Source: PMP191F sp047602185
GTDB taxonomy: Bacteria > Bacteroidota > Bacteroidia > Chitinophagales > Chitinophagaceae
Assembly (NCBI GenBank): GCA_047602185.1
Contig: JASGHY010000001.1
Location: forward strand, 1,488,001-1,552,000
Direction: 5' to 3'
DNA: 64,000 nucleotides
Under the pieces are notes generated by a model. The model was not told the DNA's origin. It was given only the letters and a program-made list of their open reading frames with translations, and made no database searches. The position numbers and the translations under genes were made by a program. Shown in pieces: positions 44,894-54,071 of the stretch (within the stretch, counting starts at the first letter, position 1; each line of letters starts with the position of its first letter).

Positions 44894-45655
44894 ATGAGCA
44901 ATCCTGTTATTTCTGTAAAGAACCTGGTTAAGAATTACGGCAATTTTGAAGCGGTAAAAGGGATCAGTTTTGAAGTGTACGAAGGGGAAATATTCGGTCT
45001 TTTGGGCCCTAATGGCGCCGGTAAATCCACCACGCTGGAAATTATTGAGACCCTTCGCGAAAAAACCTCCGGTGAAGTATATGTAAATGGCTTTAATCTT
45101 GATAAAGAACCCGATGCTATCAAAAAGATCATCGGCGTACAACTACAAACCTCCGGCTTTTATCCCGGTCTTAACCTCACAGAACTGATTGAGTTGTTTG
45201 CCGGTCTGTACAATGAAACAGTAGACGCAGCAGCCCTGCTGAAAATGGTAAACCTGGAAGATAAAGCCAAAAATAAGTTTAAAGACCTTAGCGGTGGTCA
45301 GAAACAGCGTTTCTCCATTGCTACGACGCTTATCAATAAGCCCAAAGTAATTTTCCTGGATGAGCCTACTACCGGTCTTGATCCGCAGGCTCGCCGCAAT
45401 CTCTGGGACCTGGTGCTGAATATCCGCCAGCAGGGTACTACAGTTATTATTACCACGCACTATATGGACGAAGCAGAGGTGCTCTGTGATCGTATTGCTA
45501 TCGTTGACTCCGGAAAGATCATTGCATTGGGTACACCAGATGCACTGATCGACGATCTTGTTGCCACCGGTTTTGAACGCCCCAAAGAAATGAAGAAAGC
45601 CAACCTGGAAGATGTGTTTATTCATCTGACGGGTCATGCCTTACGCGAACTTTAA
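44894..45655 (+). CDS. ABC-2-type transporter ATP-binding protein
   Basis: A 253-residue ATPase with Walker A GPNGAGKSTT (about 40), signature LSGGQKQRFSIA (about 135), Walker B VIFLDEPTTGLDPQ (about 155) and the H-loop TTHYMDEAEVL. It resembles drug- or polysaccharide-export ABC-2 subunits. The start is the ATG at 44894; an in-frame TTG at 44864 lies in the repeat array. No permease gene follows, which is unusual; the partner must be encoded elsewhere. Confidence 0.92.
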   Translation: MSNPVISVKNLVKNYGNFEAVKGISFEVYEGEIFGLLGPNGAGKSTTLEIIETLREKTSGEVYVNGFNLDKEPDAIKKIIGVQLQTSGFYPGLNLTELIELFAGLYNETVDAAALLKMVNLEDKAKNKFKDLSGGQKQRFSIATTLINKPKVIFLDEPTTGLDPQARRNLWDLVLNIRQQGTTVIITTHYMDEAEVLCDRIAIVDSGKIIALGTPDALIDDLVATGFERPKEMKKANLEDVFIHLTGHALREL

Positions 45656-45757
45656 ATTAATGTGCAAATTTGAAAATGTGCTAATGTGCAAATGAAAATA
45701 CACTGTTGCTGCAGCACTGCATTTTCAAATTAGCTTATTCTCAAATTTTCAAATTGT
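45656..45757. repeat. GTGCAAATTTG / TTTCAAATT phrase spacer
   Basis: GTGCAAATTTGAAAATGTGC and its inverted words TTTTCAAATTAGC and CTCAAATTTTCAAATT lead directly into the ATG at 45758. Related spacers precede the next two genes, at 46283-46313 (TTTGAGATTTGAAGTTT) and 46713-46758 (CTCAAATATTAAATCTC). Confidence 0.75.
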
Positions 45758-46282
45758 ATGGATTTACGGTATCCCATTGGTCAGTTTGAGCCGAAGCCTT
45801 TTTCAGAGAAATTACTCCGTGAATGGCTGACAGAGATCCAGATCCTTCCGCAACTACTGGAACAGGCCATCAACAACCTGGATAAACCTCAGCTGGATAC
45901 TCCTTACCGCGAAGGCGGCTGGACCGTACAGCAGGTAGTGCATCATGTAGCCGATAGTCATATCAACGCCTACTGCCGCTTTAAACTGGGTTTAACGGAA
46001 AACAATCCCACCATTAAACCGTACGAAGAACAGTTGTGGGCCGAATTAAGCGACACCCGCGATCTGCCGGTCAATATTTCCATTACATTATTGTTTGCAT
46101 TGCATGCTCGCTGGTATGAGGTATTGCGCAATATTTCGCAGGAAGACCTGCTGAACCGCACGGTCTATCATCCTGCAAGCCAGAAAACCATTACTCTCTG
46201 GAACCTGCTGGGCATGTATGCCTGGCATGGTCAGCACCATACAGCTCATATAACGACGTTGAGGGAAAGAATGGACTGGTAG
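45758..46282 (+). CDS. DinB/YfiT-like putative metal-dependent hydrolase
   Basis: A 174-residue four-helix DinB-superfamily protein. Metal-ligand histidines are visible in VVHHVADSHINAYCRFKLG (about 68-86) and AWHGQHHTAHITTL (about 152-166). The family includes bacillithiol transferases (BstA) and uncharacterised hydrolases; the substrate is unknown. It belongs to a run of four same-strand genes. Confidence 0.9.
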   Translation: MDLRYPIGQFEPKPFSEKLLREWLTEIQILPQLLEQAINNLDKPQLDTPYREGGWTVQQVVHHVADSHINAYCRFKLGLTENNPTIKPYEEQLWAELSDTRDLPVNISITLLFALHARWYEVLRNISQEDLLNRTVYHPASQKTITLWNLLGMYAWHGQHHTAHITTLRERMDW

Positions 46283-46313
46283 GTTTGAGATTTGAAGTTT
46301 TAAATTTGAGATT

Positions 46314-46712
46314 ATGGCAACAATCGTCCGTTTTGAAGAACTTGAAATATGGCAGGAGAGCAGAAGGCTTTCCTTAAAGATATTTGAGTTGTCAAAAAAC
46401 GAACAGTTTGCCCGTGATTTCAGATTCAGAGACCAGATCCGTAGTGCTGCAGGCTCTGTAATGGACAATATTGCAGAAGGATTCGAACGTTCCGGTAGAG
46501 CTGAGTTCATTCAATTCTTAGGTATTGCGAAAGGTTCTTCCGGTGAAGTACGTTCACAATTGCACAGGGCAACAGACCAGCAATATGTATCAGCTGAAGA
46601 AGGAGAGCAGTTAATTACCGAATACAACACACTAGCTTCAAAAATTGCAGGCTTTATCAGCTACCTGAATAAAAGCGAGTTTAAAGGGCAGAAATTTAAG
46701 GACAGAGCATGA
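46314..46712 (+). CDS. Four-helix-bundle protein (S23-ribosomal-IVP type)
   Basis: A 132-residue protein of the four-helix-bundle family originally found in 23S rRNA intervening sequences. Recognisable segments are VRFEELEIWQESRRLSLKI, RDQIRSAAGSVMDNIAEGFER and EFIQFLGIAKGSSGEVRSQL (shown separately). Here it is a normal chromosomal gene, not inside rRNA, and its function is unknown. Phrase-type spacers of about 30 and 46 bases surround it. Confidence 0.9.
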   Translation: MATIVRFEELEIWQESRRLSLKIFELSKNEQFARDFRFRDQIRSAAGSVMDNIAEGFERSGRAEFIQFLGIAKGSSGEVRSQLHRATDQQYVSAEEGEQLITEYNTLASKIAGFISYLNKSEFKGQKFKDRA

Positions 46713-46758
46713 AGCTGCCCCAATCTCAAATATTAAATCTCAAACTTCAAATCTTTTC

Positions 46759-47313
46759 ATGGCATCACATTTAGACTGGAAATTATTACGCTCGGAATAT
46801 ATTTTTAAAGCCCCCTGGTGCACTGTGCGTACTGATACCTGCGAAAAACCGGATGGCAAGATCGTAGAGAACTACTATGTGTTTGAATTTCCTACCTGGG
46901 TTAACGCACTGGCATTAACTGAAGATGGAAAGATCATTCTTGAAAGACAATACCGTCATGCCATTGGCAGCACAGATATTGAACTGCCGGGAGGTTGCGT
47001 GGATGATACAGATGCCTCTTTGCAGGATGCCGTTGCACGTGAATTACTGGAAGAGACCGGCTATGCCTTTACCGAATACATTTACCTGGGAAAAACAAGT
47101 GCTAATCCGTCTACCAACAATAACTGGATGCATATGTTCCTGGCAAAAGGAGGGAAGAAGATAAAAGAGCAGGAACTGGACGCAAATGAAGAGATCGACA
47201 TATTTCTGGCAACCCCGGAAGAACTGAAAACAATGCTGAAAGAACAACAGATCATCCAGAGTATGCACGTCACTACTATCTGGTATGCATTTCAGCAGCT
47301 TGGCTGGATCTGA
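46759..47313 (+). CDS. Nudix hydrolase (ADP-ribose pyrophosphatase-like)
   Basis: A 184-residue Nudix protein. The Nudix box is visible as LPGGCVDDTDASLQDAVA followed by RELLEETGY (about 76-100); the spacing before RELLEE is one residue different from the textbook pattern and the usual Glu is an Asp. The upstream strand VNALALTEDGKIILERQYR is typical of ADP-sugar diphosphatases. A convergent terminator-like hairpin follows. Confidence 0.88.
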   Translation: MASHLDWKLLRSEYIFKAPWCTVRTDTCEKPDGKIVENYYVFEFPTWVNALALTEDGKIILERQYRHAIGSTDIELPGGCVDDTDASLQDAVARELLEETGYAFTEYIYLGKTSANPSTNNNWMHMFLAKGGKKIKEQELDANEEIDIFLATPEELKTMLKEQQIIQSMHVTTIWYAFQQLGWI

Positions 47314-47333
47314 ATGCAGGATGCTTAACGCAG

Positions 47334-47377
47334 AACGCGAAACGCTGAATACACATTGCAGTTCAGCATTTCGCGTT
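47334..47377. terminator. Hairpin between convergent genes
   Basis: Stem AACGCGAAACGCTGAA / TTCAGCATTTCGCGTT (one mismatch), followed by TTTA. Confidence 0.65.
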
Positions 47378-47396
47378 TTACATTATGCCCATATCA

Positions 47397-48353
47397 TTAC
47401 TTCATACGTTCTCTCTTATTGAGCTTATAGGCAAAGCCAATACTCAATAACTGCTTGAGCTGCACTTTTGCACCACCTTCTGTTTTGTCACTCTTCACGG
47501 TCTTTACGTCGTTGTCATAGATCACATCTACAGATACACTCATATTGATAAAGCGGGATACCTTAAAGGCAAGAAGGTTTGTCCAGAAAATATCTACGTT
47601 AAAAGGATCATGACGATAATTGGAGAACAGATCGAGCCTTGTTTTGTAAATAGTATTCGCATTAATGTTTTTAGTAAAGTTCAATGACGCATACGCGCCC
47701 AATTCGAGTTTTGAGGATCTTCCGGAATCAACCCCAAAAGCACGAACGGCCGACAGGGAATCGTTTTTTACAATTACCCATCTTGCTGTGATCGGGGAAA
47801 CAAATAATGAAAAATTGTCTTTGGGCTTGTAATCAAGACCCACCGACAAAACAACATAAGCAGGTGCAAAAAAGTCAGAGATCAATATTTTGGAAGTATC
47901 TGTAGGATAGGTATATCCTTTTGCAAACTGGCTGCGGATATTGAATAATCCACTCAGGTATATTTTTTTCCCGATATCATAACCATATTTGGAAAGCAGA
48001 TCAAAACGGTCATCAGATTTACGATTGCCAAGACTGGTGGTTCTTACCAGGCCATAAGCAAGATCAATGTTATTATCCCAGGAGTGCCGTCCTTTTTTGT
48101 AATAGGCAAAAGCATTGAGCAAGGAAGTTAATGACATGGAGAAGTTGTCGCCACCAGCGGCCCAGTTGCTGAGAGCTCCCTGGTTAAAATTCAGGTTATA
48201 CAAGCCACCCAGTTTCCAGACTGCTGAATCTGCGGCATCCTTTCTGACCTGTCTGCTCGATTCGCTTCTCAGGTTCTGTATAGTACGGTCTTGTGAATAT
48301 GCCCATGCTGCCGTACATAATAATGATATTACTAATACAAAGTCCTTCTTCAT
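47397..48353 (-). CDS. DUF3078 outer-membrane-like protein
   Basis: A 318-residue exported protein with a signal peptide (KDFVLVISLLCTAAWAYSQ). The remainder is beta-rich and repetitive, typical of a barrel: it starts WKLGGLYNLNFNQGALSNWAAGGDN, quoted as LGGLYNLNFNQGALSNWAAG, a DUF3078 signature, and ends in an amphipathic strand LSIGFAYKL. The ATG at 48353 is chosen; upstream in-frame codons add 16 residues without signal-peptide character. Function unknown. Confidence 0.88.
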   Translation of the reverse strand: MKKDFVLVISLLCTAAWAYSQDRTIQNLRSESSRQVRKDAADSAVWKLGGLYNLNFNQGALSNWAAGGDNFSMSLTSLLNAFAYYKKGRHSWDNNIDLAYGLVRTTSLGNRKSDDRFDLLSKYGYDIGKKIYLSGLFNIRSQFAKGYTYPTDTSKILISDFFAPAYVVLSVGLDYKPKDNFSLFVSPITARWVIVKNDSLSAVRAFGVDSGRSSKLELGAYASLNFTKNINANTIYKTRLDLFSNYRHDPFNVDIFWTNLLAFKVSRFINMSVSVDVIYDNDVKTVKSDKTEGGAKVQLKQLLSIGFAYKLNKRERMK

Positions 48354-48482
48354 AACAGGGAGGTTGGTTGAAAAAGCCTCCCCGAACAAAAAAGTTGCCA
48401 AATTATTCTTTAAAGCCTTTCTGTCGCGTTGCGTTAAAATTGTCAGCCTGAAATATTACTTTTTTTATGATTTCATTATCGC

Positions 48483-48992
48483 TTATCCGGGCATTTTCCG
48501 AAACTGCAACACGTTATTATTATCGTCTACACACAATAAAGAAATGCCATTGTACACGATGCAGTTTTCGTAAGTGGGTGCATAAATGGGATAAAGATCT
48601 TTATCTGCATAGCTACACCAGCTATTGGCATTTCCGCAATAGGTACGGCAATTGCCATATGTAGCATAAAATCTCAGGGTACTGTTTTCTTTATCGAAGG
48701 TTACAGTGCCTGAGCGATAGCTCAATAACTGGAATTGTTCCGCTTCGTTGTTAATATCAGCATAGCAAAACTCCTCAGTACTACCATCCGCTGCAATCAT
48801 ATAACGAAGTGTATACATATCAGTCCGTGACCTGTAGTAACCATTGTACTGCCAAAATTCGTTCATCGGGAATATTCCGGACTGCCATGTGCCTGCAATA
48901 TTTTCAGGAACAGGTGTACATGGATAAATGATCTTTCTTTTGTTGAGGCCTGCCGATAAAGCACCCGCCATTAACCTTGCCAGTTTTTGCAT
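48483..48992 (-). CDS. Uncharacterised protein (169 aa)
   Basis: I do not recognise this protein. It has no clear signal peptide, is rich in Tyr, Asn and Cys (CRTYCGNANSWCSYADK), and contains GTWQSGIFPMNEFWQY, faintly like a lipocalin-type beta domain. It begins with a proper ATG at 48992 and ends 130 bases before the DUF3078 start. It may be part of the same transcript. Probably a real gene, since the frame has a protein-like composition. Confidence 0.68.
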   Translation of the reverse strand: MQKLARLMAGALSAGLNKRKIIYPCTPVPENIAGTWQSGIFPMNEFWQYNGYYRSRTDMYTLRYMIAADGSTEEFCYADINNEAEQFQLLSYRSGTVTFDKENSTLRFYATYGNCRTYCGNANSWCSYADKDLYPIYAPTYENCIVYNGISLLCVDDNNNVLQFRKMPG

Positions 48993-49183
48993 AGAATGAT
49001 GACCTGTTCAATAATTTAAAATTGTGCCTGTTGCTTGCCAGGGGGGAAGGGCAGCATGCTGTAACAGCAGTGAGGGTGATAAGCTGTTTGTAATTAAGAC
49101 AATCAAAAGTAAAAGAGCCTGCCGGTTCTTTTTAACCTATCGGTGTGAATTGCTGAAAAACTTTACTGAAGTGTACATGGTAT

Positions 49184-49220
49184 AAAAAAAGGATGTCCCC
49201 ACAAAATTGCAGAGACATCC
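49184..49220 (-). terminator. Terminator after the large T9SS gene
   Basis: On the minus strand, stem GGATGTC / GACATCC with a 16-base loop, followed by seven T residues. Confidence 0.75.
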
Positions 49221-49250
49221 GGAGAGGGGGTCAAAATAAATACTACGTTA

Positions 49251-51494
49251 TTAATGCCTTACCAGAACCTGGCCGCTGAATATACGCTGGCCACCTTCGG
49301 TAATAACATTGAGCATATAAATACCATTCAGCAGCCTGCTGGCATCTACAGCAATAGTGCTGCCCACGGTTGCTGATTTTTGTTCCTGTTTCAGTACCCT
49401 GCCTGCGAGATCAGTTACCTGTACAGTAACCTTACCCTGTAACTGATTGCCGGTAGAGATGGTAATGATCGTATTTACCGGGTTGGGGAAGATCTCGATG
49501 GCTGAAGAACGACCCAGTATTACACTTCTGATAATAGAGTTTTCGAACTGACCGTCAATATCAACCATTTTCAGGCGATAGTGATTGATGCCTTTGAAAG
49601 CAGCATTATCAGTAAAGGTGTAAGAGGAACCGTTATAAGCAACTGTACCAATTGTATTGAACCTGATACCATCAGAAGAACGCTGTATTTCAAAATGAGA
49701 GAAGTTTACAGCATCGGCCGTATTCCAGGTGAGGACTACATTGCTGCCACTATTATCTTTATTGGCATTAAAGTTCAGCAATGTAATGGGTAAAGCTGCA
49801 TTAATAGCCAGGGAATAGGATGCACTGGCGGCCACTGTAGAATTACTATCCAATGCCTGTACTGAGAAGTTAGAAGTACCCATTGTAGTAGGCGTGCCCG
49901 TAATTACACCGCTTGTACTAAGGGTCAGTCCTGTGGGTAGGGAACCCGAAGTAATGTGATAGGTAAACGGAGCAAGATCCAGATCACCAGTCAGTGATAA
50001 TGTTTGTGAATATGCACTGTTTCTGTTGCCTGCAGGAAGTGCCCCGGAAACGGGCGATAAAGCAGCAGCCAGTACTTTCACATGGATTGTGTCCCTGGCA
50101 GATGTTTCTGTACAACCATTCCTGGTAGTTACAGCAACATAGATACCACTATTGGCAGCAGTTATGTTGTTCAGGCTTATCTGGCTGGCACCGGTGGGGG
50201 AGGAAGTTATTAATGTATTGGTAGCATTATACCAGTTAACGCCATCTGTTGCATCATGAGGAGTAGCTGTTATAGTAACATTGGCACCCACGTATGCTTT
50301 TACAGTGTCTTTAGCAACAATCGCTGCAGTTCCTGTCACAGTAGGCTTCGGGATAACACGGCTTACATCATAAACCCTTAAATTGTAAAGAGCAGCCACT
50401 ACACCTCCAAGACTTAACTGTACACGATCGAATACACCATTTATAGGTGCAGAGAAAATATATTTAGTGCTGCTGCCGGATAATAAGCGTAATGACAACA
50501 ATGAAGAACTGGTATTGATAGCAGCACCAACTGCTGTTGTTCCATTGTAAGCCTGAATACTTAAATTAGCCAGTAAAGACAGATCCAGCAAGCCTGCACC
50601 GGGATCTTCCAGCACTAACCTCACTGAATCGCCAGCTTTGCCAGGCTGATTAAAAATCACAGTTTCATACACACTGCTGGCAACCAGCGCACCAGATTGC
50701 AAATTGGCAAAAGTAGTATAAGTAGCATCAGCATCTATTGCATTCCAGGGATTGGTAACTGTACCAGTTGCAGAAGCAAGATCAGCAGTACTGTTGCCTT
50801 TTATACCAGACAGTACATCAATAGCCTGATTACATGCCAGCGGAGGTGTTGCGTTATCCAATACATATGCATGATATATATTCATACTCAGGCCAAGAGA
50901 TAATACAGAGCTGAGATCAACCCACACACCATTACAGTTTGCAGTAGGCGTTACAGTAACTTCAACGCTTCCGGTACCATTCAAAAGGTTTACCAATGAG
51001 TTTACATTGAAAGCACTGCCTGCAGCTGTTGCACTCCAGGTTCCAAGAGTATTAGTGAGGTTGGTAAAAGGTTGTATAGTAATATTAGTAAGCAGGCCAA
51101 CCAAAGATTTAGGCAAGCCAAGCTTTACAGTAATTGGGGTGCCGGCTGAGATAGTTCTCACTGCACCGCCACTTGTACCGTCTGTAGTGAATTGTAGAAA
51201 TTGCCGGGCTGAGCTATTTACAATAGATCCTATGTTGACAGAAAGAGGAACATTTAAAGTATCATCAGTAGCAGGATTTCCATCGGCTGCCAGTTGAGGA
51301 CTATTAGCTGTTCCCGGGGCAATTACTCCTAAAACCCCTGTTCCCTGAAACTGTTGTACAGGTGCATAAGTTCTTTTCTTTGCTTGTGCCATCACTTTAC
51401 TACCCAATAACTGCATTACAGCCAACAGGCAAAGTAACCTGATAGCTAAACCTCCTCTTTTTCTAATTTTAAACAGGGTATCTTTTCTTTTCAT
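49251..51494 (-). CDS. Large T9SS-secreted protein with Ig-like and type A sorting domains
   Basis: A 747-residue exported protein. Basic N-region (KRKDTLFKIRKRGG) and hydrophobic stretch (LAIRLLCLLAVMQLLG) form the signal peptide. Then follow two repeated beta domains of unknown family (about 60-215 and 240-400), an Ig-like domain (about 410-495, ITATPHDATDGVNWYNATNT), a putative-Ig (He_PIG) domain (about 500-590) with LPTGLTLSTSGVITGTPTT, and a type IX sorting domain ending EIFPNPVNTIITISTGN and SGQVLVRH. The ATG at 51494 is preferred over an upstream start that would add 27 residues without signal character. Probably a surface adhesin. Confidence 0.9.
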   Translation of the reverse strand: MKRKDTLFKIRKRGGLAIRLLCLLAVMQLLGSKVMAQAKKRTYAPVQQFQGTGVLGVIAPGTANSPQLAADGNPATDDTLNVPLSVNIGSIVNSSARQFLQFTTDGTSGGAVRTISAGTPITVKLGLPKSLVGLLTNITIQPFTNLTNTLGTWSATAAGSAFNVNSLVNLLNGTGSVEVTVTPTANCNGVWVDLSSVLSLGLSMNIYHAYVLDNATPPLACNQAIDVLSGIKGNSTADLASATGTVTNPWNAIDADATYTTFANLQSGALVASSVYETVIFNQPGKAGDSVRLVLEDPGAGLLDLSLLANLSIQAYNGTTAVGAAINTSSSLLSLRLLSGSSTKYIFSAPINGVFDRVQLSLGGVVAALYNLRVYDVSRVIPKPTVTGTAAIVAKDTVKAYVGANVTITATPHDATDGVNWYNATNTLITSSPTGASQISLNNITAANSGIYVAVTTRNGCTETSARDTIHVKVLAAALSPVSGALPAGNRNSAYSQTLSLTGDLDLAPFTYHITSGSLPTGLTLSTSGVITGTPTTMGTSNFSVQALDSNSTVAASASYSLAINAALPITLLNFNANKDNSGSNVVLTWNTADAVNFSHFEIQRSSDGIRFNTIGTVAYNGSSYTFTDNAAFKGINHYRLKMVDIDGQFENSIIRSVILGRSSAIEIFPNPVNTIITISTGNQLQGKVTVQVTDLAGRVLKQEQKSATVGSTIAVDASRLLNGIYMLNVITEGGQRIFSGQVLVRH

Positions 51495-52192
51495 AAATGA
51501 TAATATTTGATGAGATAAAAGCTTGCATAAGATTTTATCTCCGGCATGGAACAACAGCGGATCAGGATGCAGCAATTACTGCACGCCTTTAACAGATTGG
51601 AGTGTGTGAATACAAAAACAGATGTGCGTTACACCGTAAGCGTGTGTTACAATATGGAATCGATGACCGGGATACAATCAGCTAGCGTATCAATTATACG
51701 CTACTGGAATATATTTTATCCGAAGACTGGTTGGGAATTGCCGGGCATCCATCATAGATATACGTATATACCAATTCATAGGTTTGCCCGGATAAATGGT
51801 TTCAGTTAGTAAAACTAATATAAAATGCGAGGTTTGGTTACTGTTGTATGAATTAAATTTTACAAAACCTTTACTCTTTCCGTATACAACATTTATGGAT
51901 ACCCTAAAAAGATCATTTCATACACCAAAGCATTCTACTATCACTATTTTCGGCGATTCAATTACAAAAAATAAATGCCATCAGGCATGGTCTTATTTGG
52001 GCATACCAGGAATTAGGTTAAGATTTAAATAACTGTCATTCATTGCAGGTACAAAAAGACCACAAAGGAGTATTTGAGATTCCCGGATACAGCATATAAC
52101 GGGGAATAGTGGTAACTTTTGCCACAATTACTACAGCAATAGCATAGAAAATGCAACAATACAATAGCTTATAAACCTGTAAAAGCAATATT
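51495..52192. other. 0.7-kb intergenic region: nothing recognised
   Basis: No supported gene, repeat or RNA. Short frames exist (for example 51796-52032) but have no convincing composition or start context. AT-rich. Confidence 0.5.
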
Positions 52193-52657
52193 ATGGTTAG
52201 CACTACCTATTATATGGCCAAAGCCGCCATGCTTATCCGCAGGCCTGTGGAGGAAGTATTTGAAGCTTTTGTAAACCCCGCTATTACCACCAGATTCTGG
52301 TTTACAAAGAGTACCGGCCGACTGGATGAGAATAAAGAAGTAAGCTGGACATGGGAAATGTACAACTTCACATCAACAGTAATCGTAAAGGAGGTAGTGC
52401 CGCATGCGAGGATTGCCATAGAATGGGGGAATGCGGATAATACAACAGCAGTGGAATGGACATTTAAAATACTATCAGGCGGCACATTTGTAGAAGTAAC
52501 AAATAGTGGCTTTAAGGGGGACACGGATGCTATTGTAGCACAGGTACGCGACTCTACAGAAGGATTTACGCTGGTACTGGCCGGATTGAAAGCATTGCTG
52601 GAACACAATATTCAACTGAACCTGGTAGGGGACAGGTTTCCACCGGAATTGAAATAG
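52193..52657 (+). CDS. SRPBCC/AHSA1-family protein
   Basis: A 154-residue soluble protein with one AHSA1-type SRPBCC domain: IRRPVEEVFEAFVNPAITTRFWF at the start (quoted as RRPVEEVFEAFVNPAITT) and VEWTFKILSGGTFVEVTNSG in the middle. It is not linked to an ArsR gene, unlike the operon at 15547. A perfect 20-bp-stem hairpin follows. Confidence 0.9.
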   Translation: MVSTTYYMAKAAMLIRRPVEEVFEAFVNPAITTRFWFTKSTGRLDENKEVSWTWEMYNFTSTVIVKEVVPHARIAIEWGNADNTTAVEWTFKILSGGTFVEVTNSGFKGDTDAIVAQVRDSTEGFTLVLAGLKALLEHNIQLNLVGDRFPPELK

Positions 52658-52673
52658 AATAATATGAAATAAT

Positions 52674-52717
52674 AAAGCACAAAATCCGAAGAGCTTTCTC
52701 TTCGGATTTTGTGCTTT
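52674..52717. terminator. Perfect bidirectional terminator
   Basis: 20-bp perfect stem, beginning AAAGCACAAAATCC, with loop CTTT. It serves both the SRPBCC gene and the convergent esterase. Confidence 0.9.
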
Positions 52718-52735
52718 ATATGTCGGTCTTATCTT

Positions 52736-53989
52736 CTATTTTTCTTTGCTTATTTGTTGCAATGTTTCTTTTATTTCAGCGCGCGAAGTTTCGCGTTCTG
52801 CATTATCGTAGTATAGACTTTTGTCTACATTGGAAAGTGCCTGTTCAAGATAGTTACGGGCAAGTGTATATTTCTTTTCGGCAATGTAAAGATCTGCAAT
52901 CGCAGAGTAAAACCCTTCATAATGTGTGTAATGTTTTATTCCCTGCTGCCAGATAGCCTGTGCAATCGCAAATCTTTTGTCCCCTAATTCCTGCTTACTC
53001 TTATAGCTATAGCCCATAGAAACATAATTTGCAGCATTGGGCTGCATAGCATATCCATAATAAGCAGAAGCATTTTCGAATTCTTTTTCAATACCGGCAA
53101 TCGCCAAACCAGCGTCCCCTGCATACGGCTGAGACCATAAATTATGATAGATCTTATCGTACCGGTCAAAAATGAGATTTAATGCCGGCGCTACAGTGAG
53201 ACCGGGAGTTAAATTATGATTGGCGCCCTGGTGAAAATAACTTTTCCATATTAAGTTGTCAGGTAATTGCTTTGCACGGATGTATTCATCCAGTTTACGT
53301 ACTGATGCGGCATGAGCTCCATCACCAGTTCCATCCATTGTAGTATCACCCACGGAAAAAAAGAAAAAAGCCTTTCTTTTCAGTGTTGCAATGATATTAA
53401 GACTGCTGTCGAACAATTTCCTGTCAGCTTCCGTTCCGAAATCGAAATAACTTGTACTACTGGCAATTACTGCGTTGATATCTTTCGGACGTTTACTGAG
53501 TGCATATTGTGAAAAAATGGCAGTACGGGAATGCCCTATAAATAATTTAAAATTGGCAGCCCGGTAGTCTGATACCAGCAAAGGATATAACTCATCCAGC
53601 AGGAAGAAGAGCATATTATCTCCACTACCTTTACTGTAAGCAGGCATAGTGCGGGGAGTCCGGTTGCGATTAGTATAGCTGATGCCTACTATAATACAAG
53701 GTGGCATTTGATTCATCATGGTCATGTAATCAATGGCCTGAATATTGTTCCTGTAATTGATCTTATTTTGCTTGTCAAACAGGTAAATCACAGGGTAATG
53801 GTTGTCTTTGGCGACATTATAATCTTTGGGTAAGATCAGCTCAACGGTTTCTGTATCTTTTAATACAGACGAGGGTACTTTTAGTGTTACCGGGGGCAGA
53901 AATAGACTCGATTCTTCCTGTGCAAAAGAAACATTTACAAGAAATAACGTAATCAAAACGGTAAGGAATCCGCAACGTGCTGCTAACAT
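52736..53989 (-). CDS. Secreted alpha/beta-hydrolase with TPR tail, paralogue 2
   Basis: A 417-residue exported protein: signal peptide (FLTVLITLFLVNVSFAQ), esterase D-like domain (about 35-270) with the nucleophile Ser154 in LFIGHSRTAIFSQYALS, a probable catalytic His in HQGANHNLTPGL, and a helical tail with TPR-like repeats (FYSAIADLYIAEKKYTLARNYLEQAL, quoted in part). Same architecture as the gene at 19758, from which it has diverged considerably. Both genes carry the same 18-bp upstream motif. Confidence 0.88.
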   Translation of the reverse strand: MLAARCGFLTVLITLFLVNVSFAQEESSLFLPPVTLKVPSSVLKDTETVELILPKDYNVAKDNHYPVIYLFDKQNKINYRNNIQAIDYMTMMNQMPPCIIVGISYTNRNRTPRTMPAYSKGSGDNMLFFLLDELYPLLVSDYRAANFKLFIGHSRTAIFSQYALSKRPKDINAVIASSTSYFDFGTEADRKLFDSSLNIIATLKRKAFFFFSVGDTTMDGTGDGAHAASVRKLDEYIRAKQLPDNLIWKSYFHQGANHNLTPGLTVAPALNLIFDRYDKIYHNLWSQPYAGDAGLAIAGIEKEFENASAYYGYAMQPNAANYVSMGYSYKSKQELGDKRFAIAQAIWQQGIKHYTHYEGFYSAIADLYIAEKKYTLARNYLEQALSNVDKSLYYDNAERETSRAEIKETLQQISKEK

Positions 53990-54053
53990 AAATGAGAAAG
54001 GGTTAAGTGGTGTTTAAAAGCAGCCGCAAGATAGAGATGAACCGGTTAACCCG

Positions 54054-54071
54054 ATTGTATTTTTCGGACAA
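54054..54071 (-). promoter_or_regulatory. 18-bp motif shared by both esterase-TPR genes (copy 2)
   Basis: TTGTCCGAAAAATACAAT on the coding strand, about 65 bases before the ATG at 53989; identical to 21277-21294, though at a different distance from the ATG. Confidence 0.6.

Noticed and set aside
51796..52032. 78-codon frame in the gap before the SRPBCC gene
   Set aside because: No start context, no homology, low-complexity composition; kept as non-coding.
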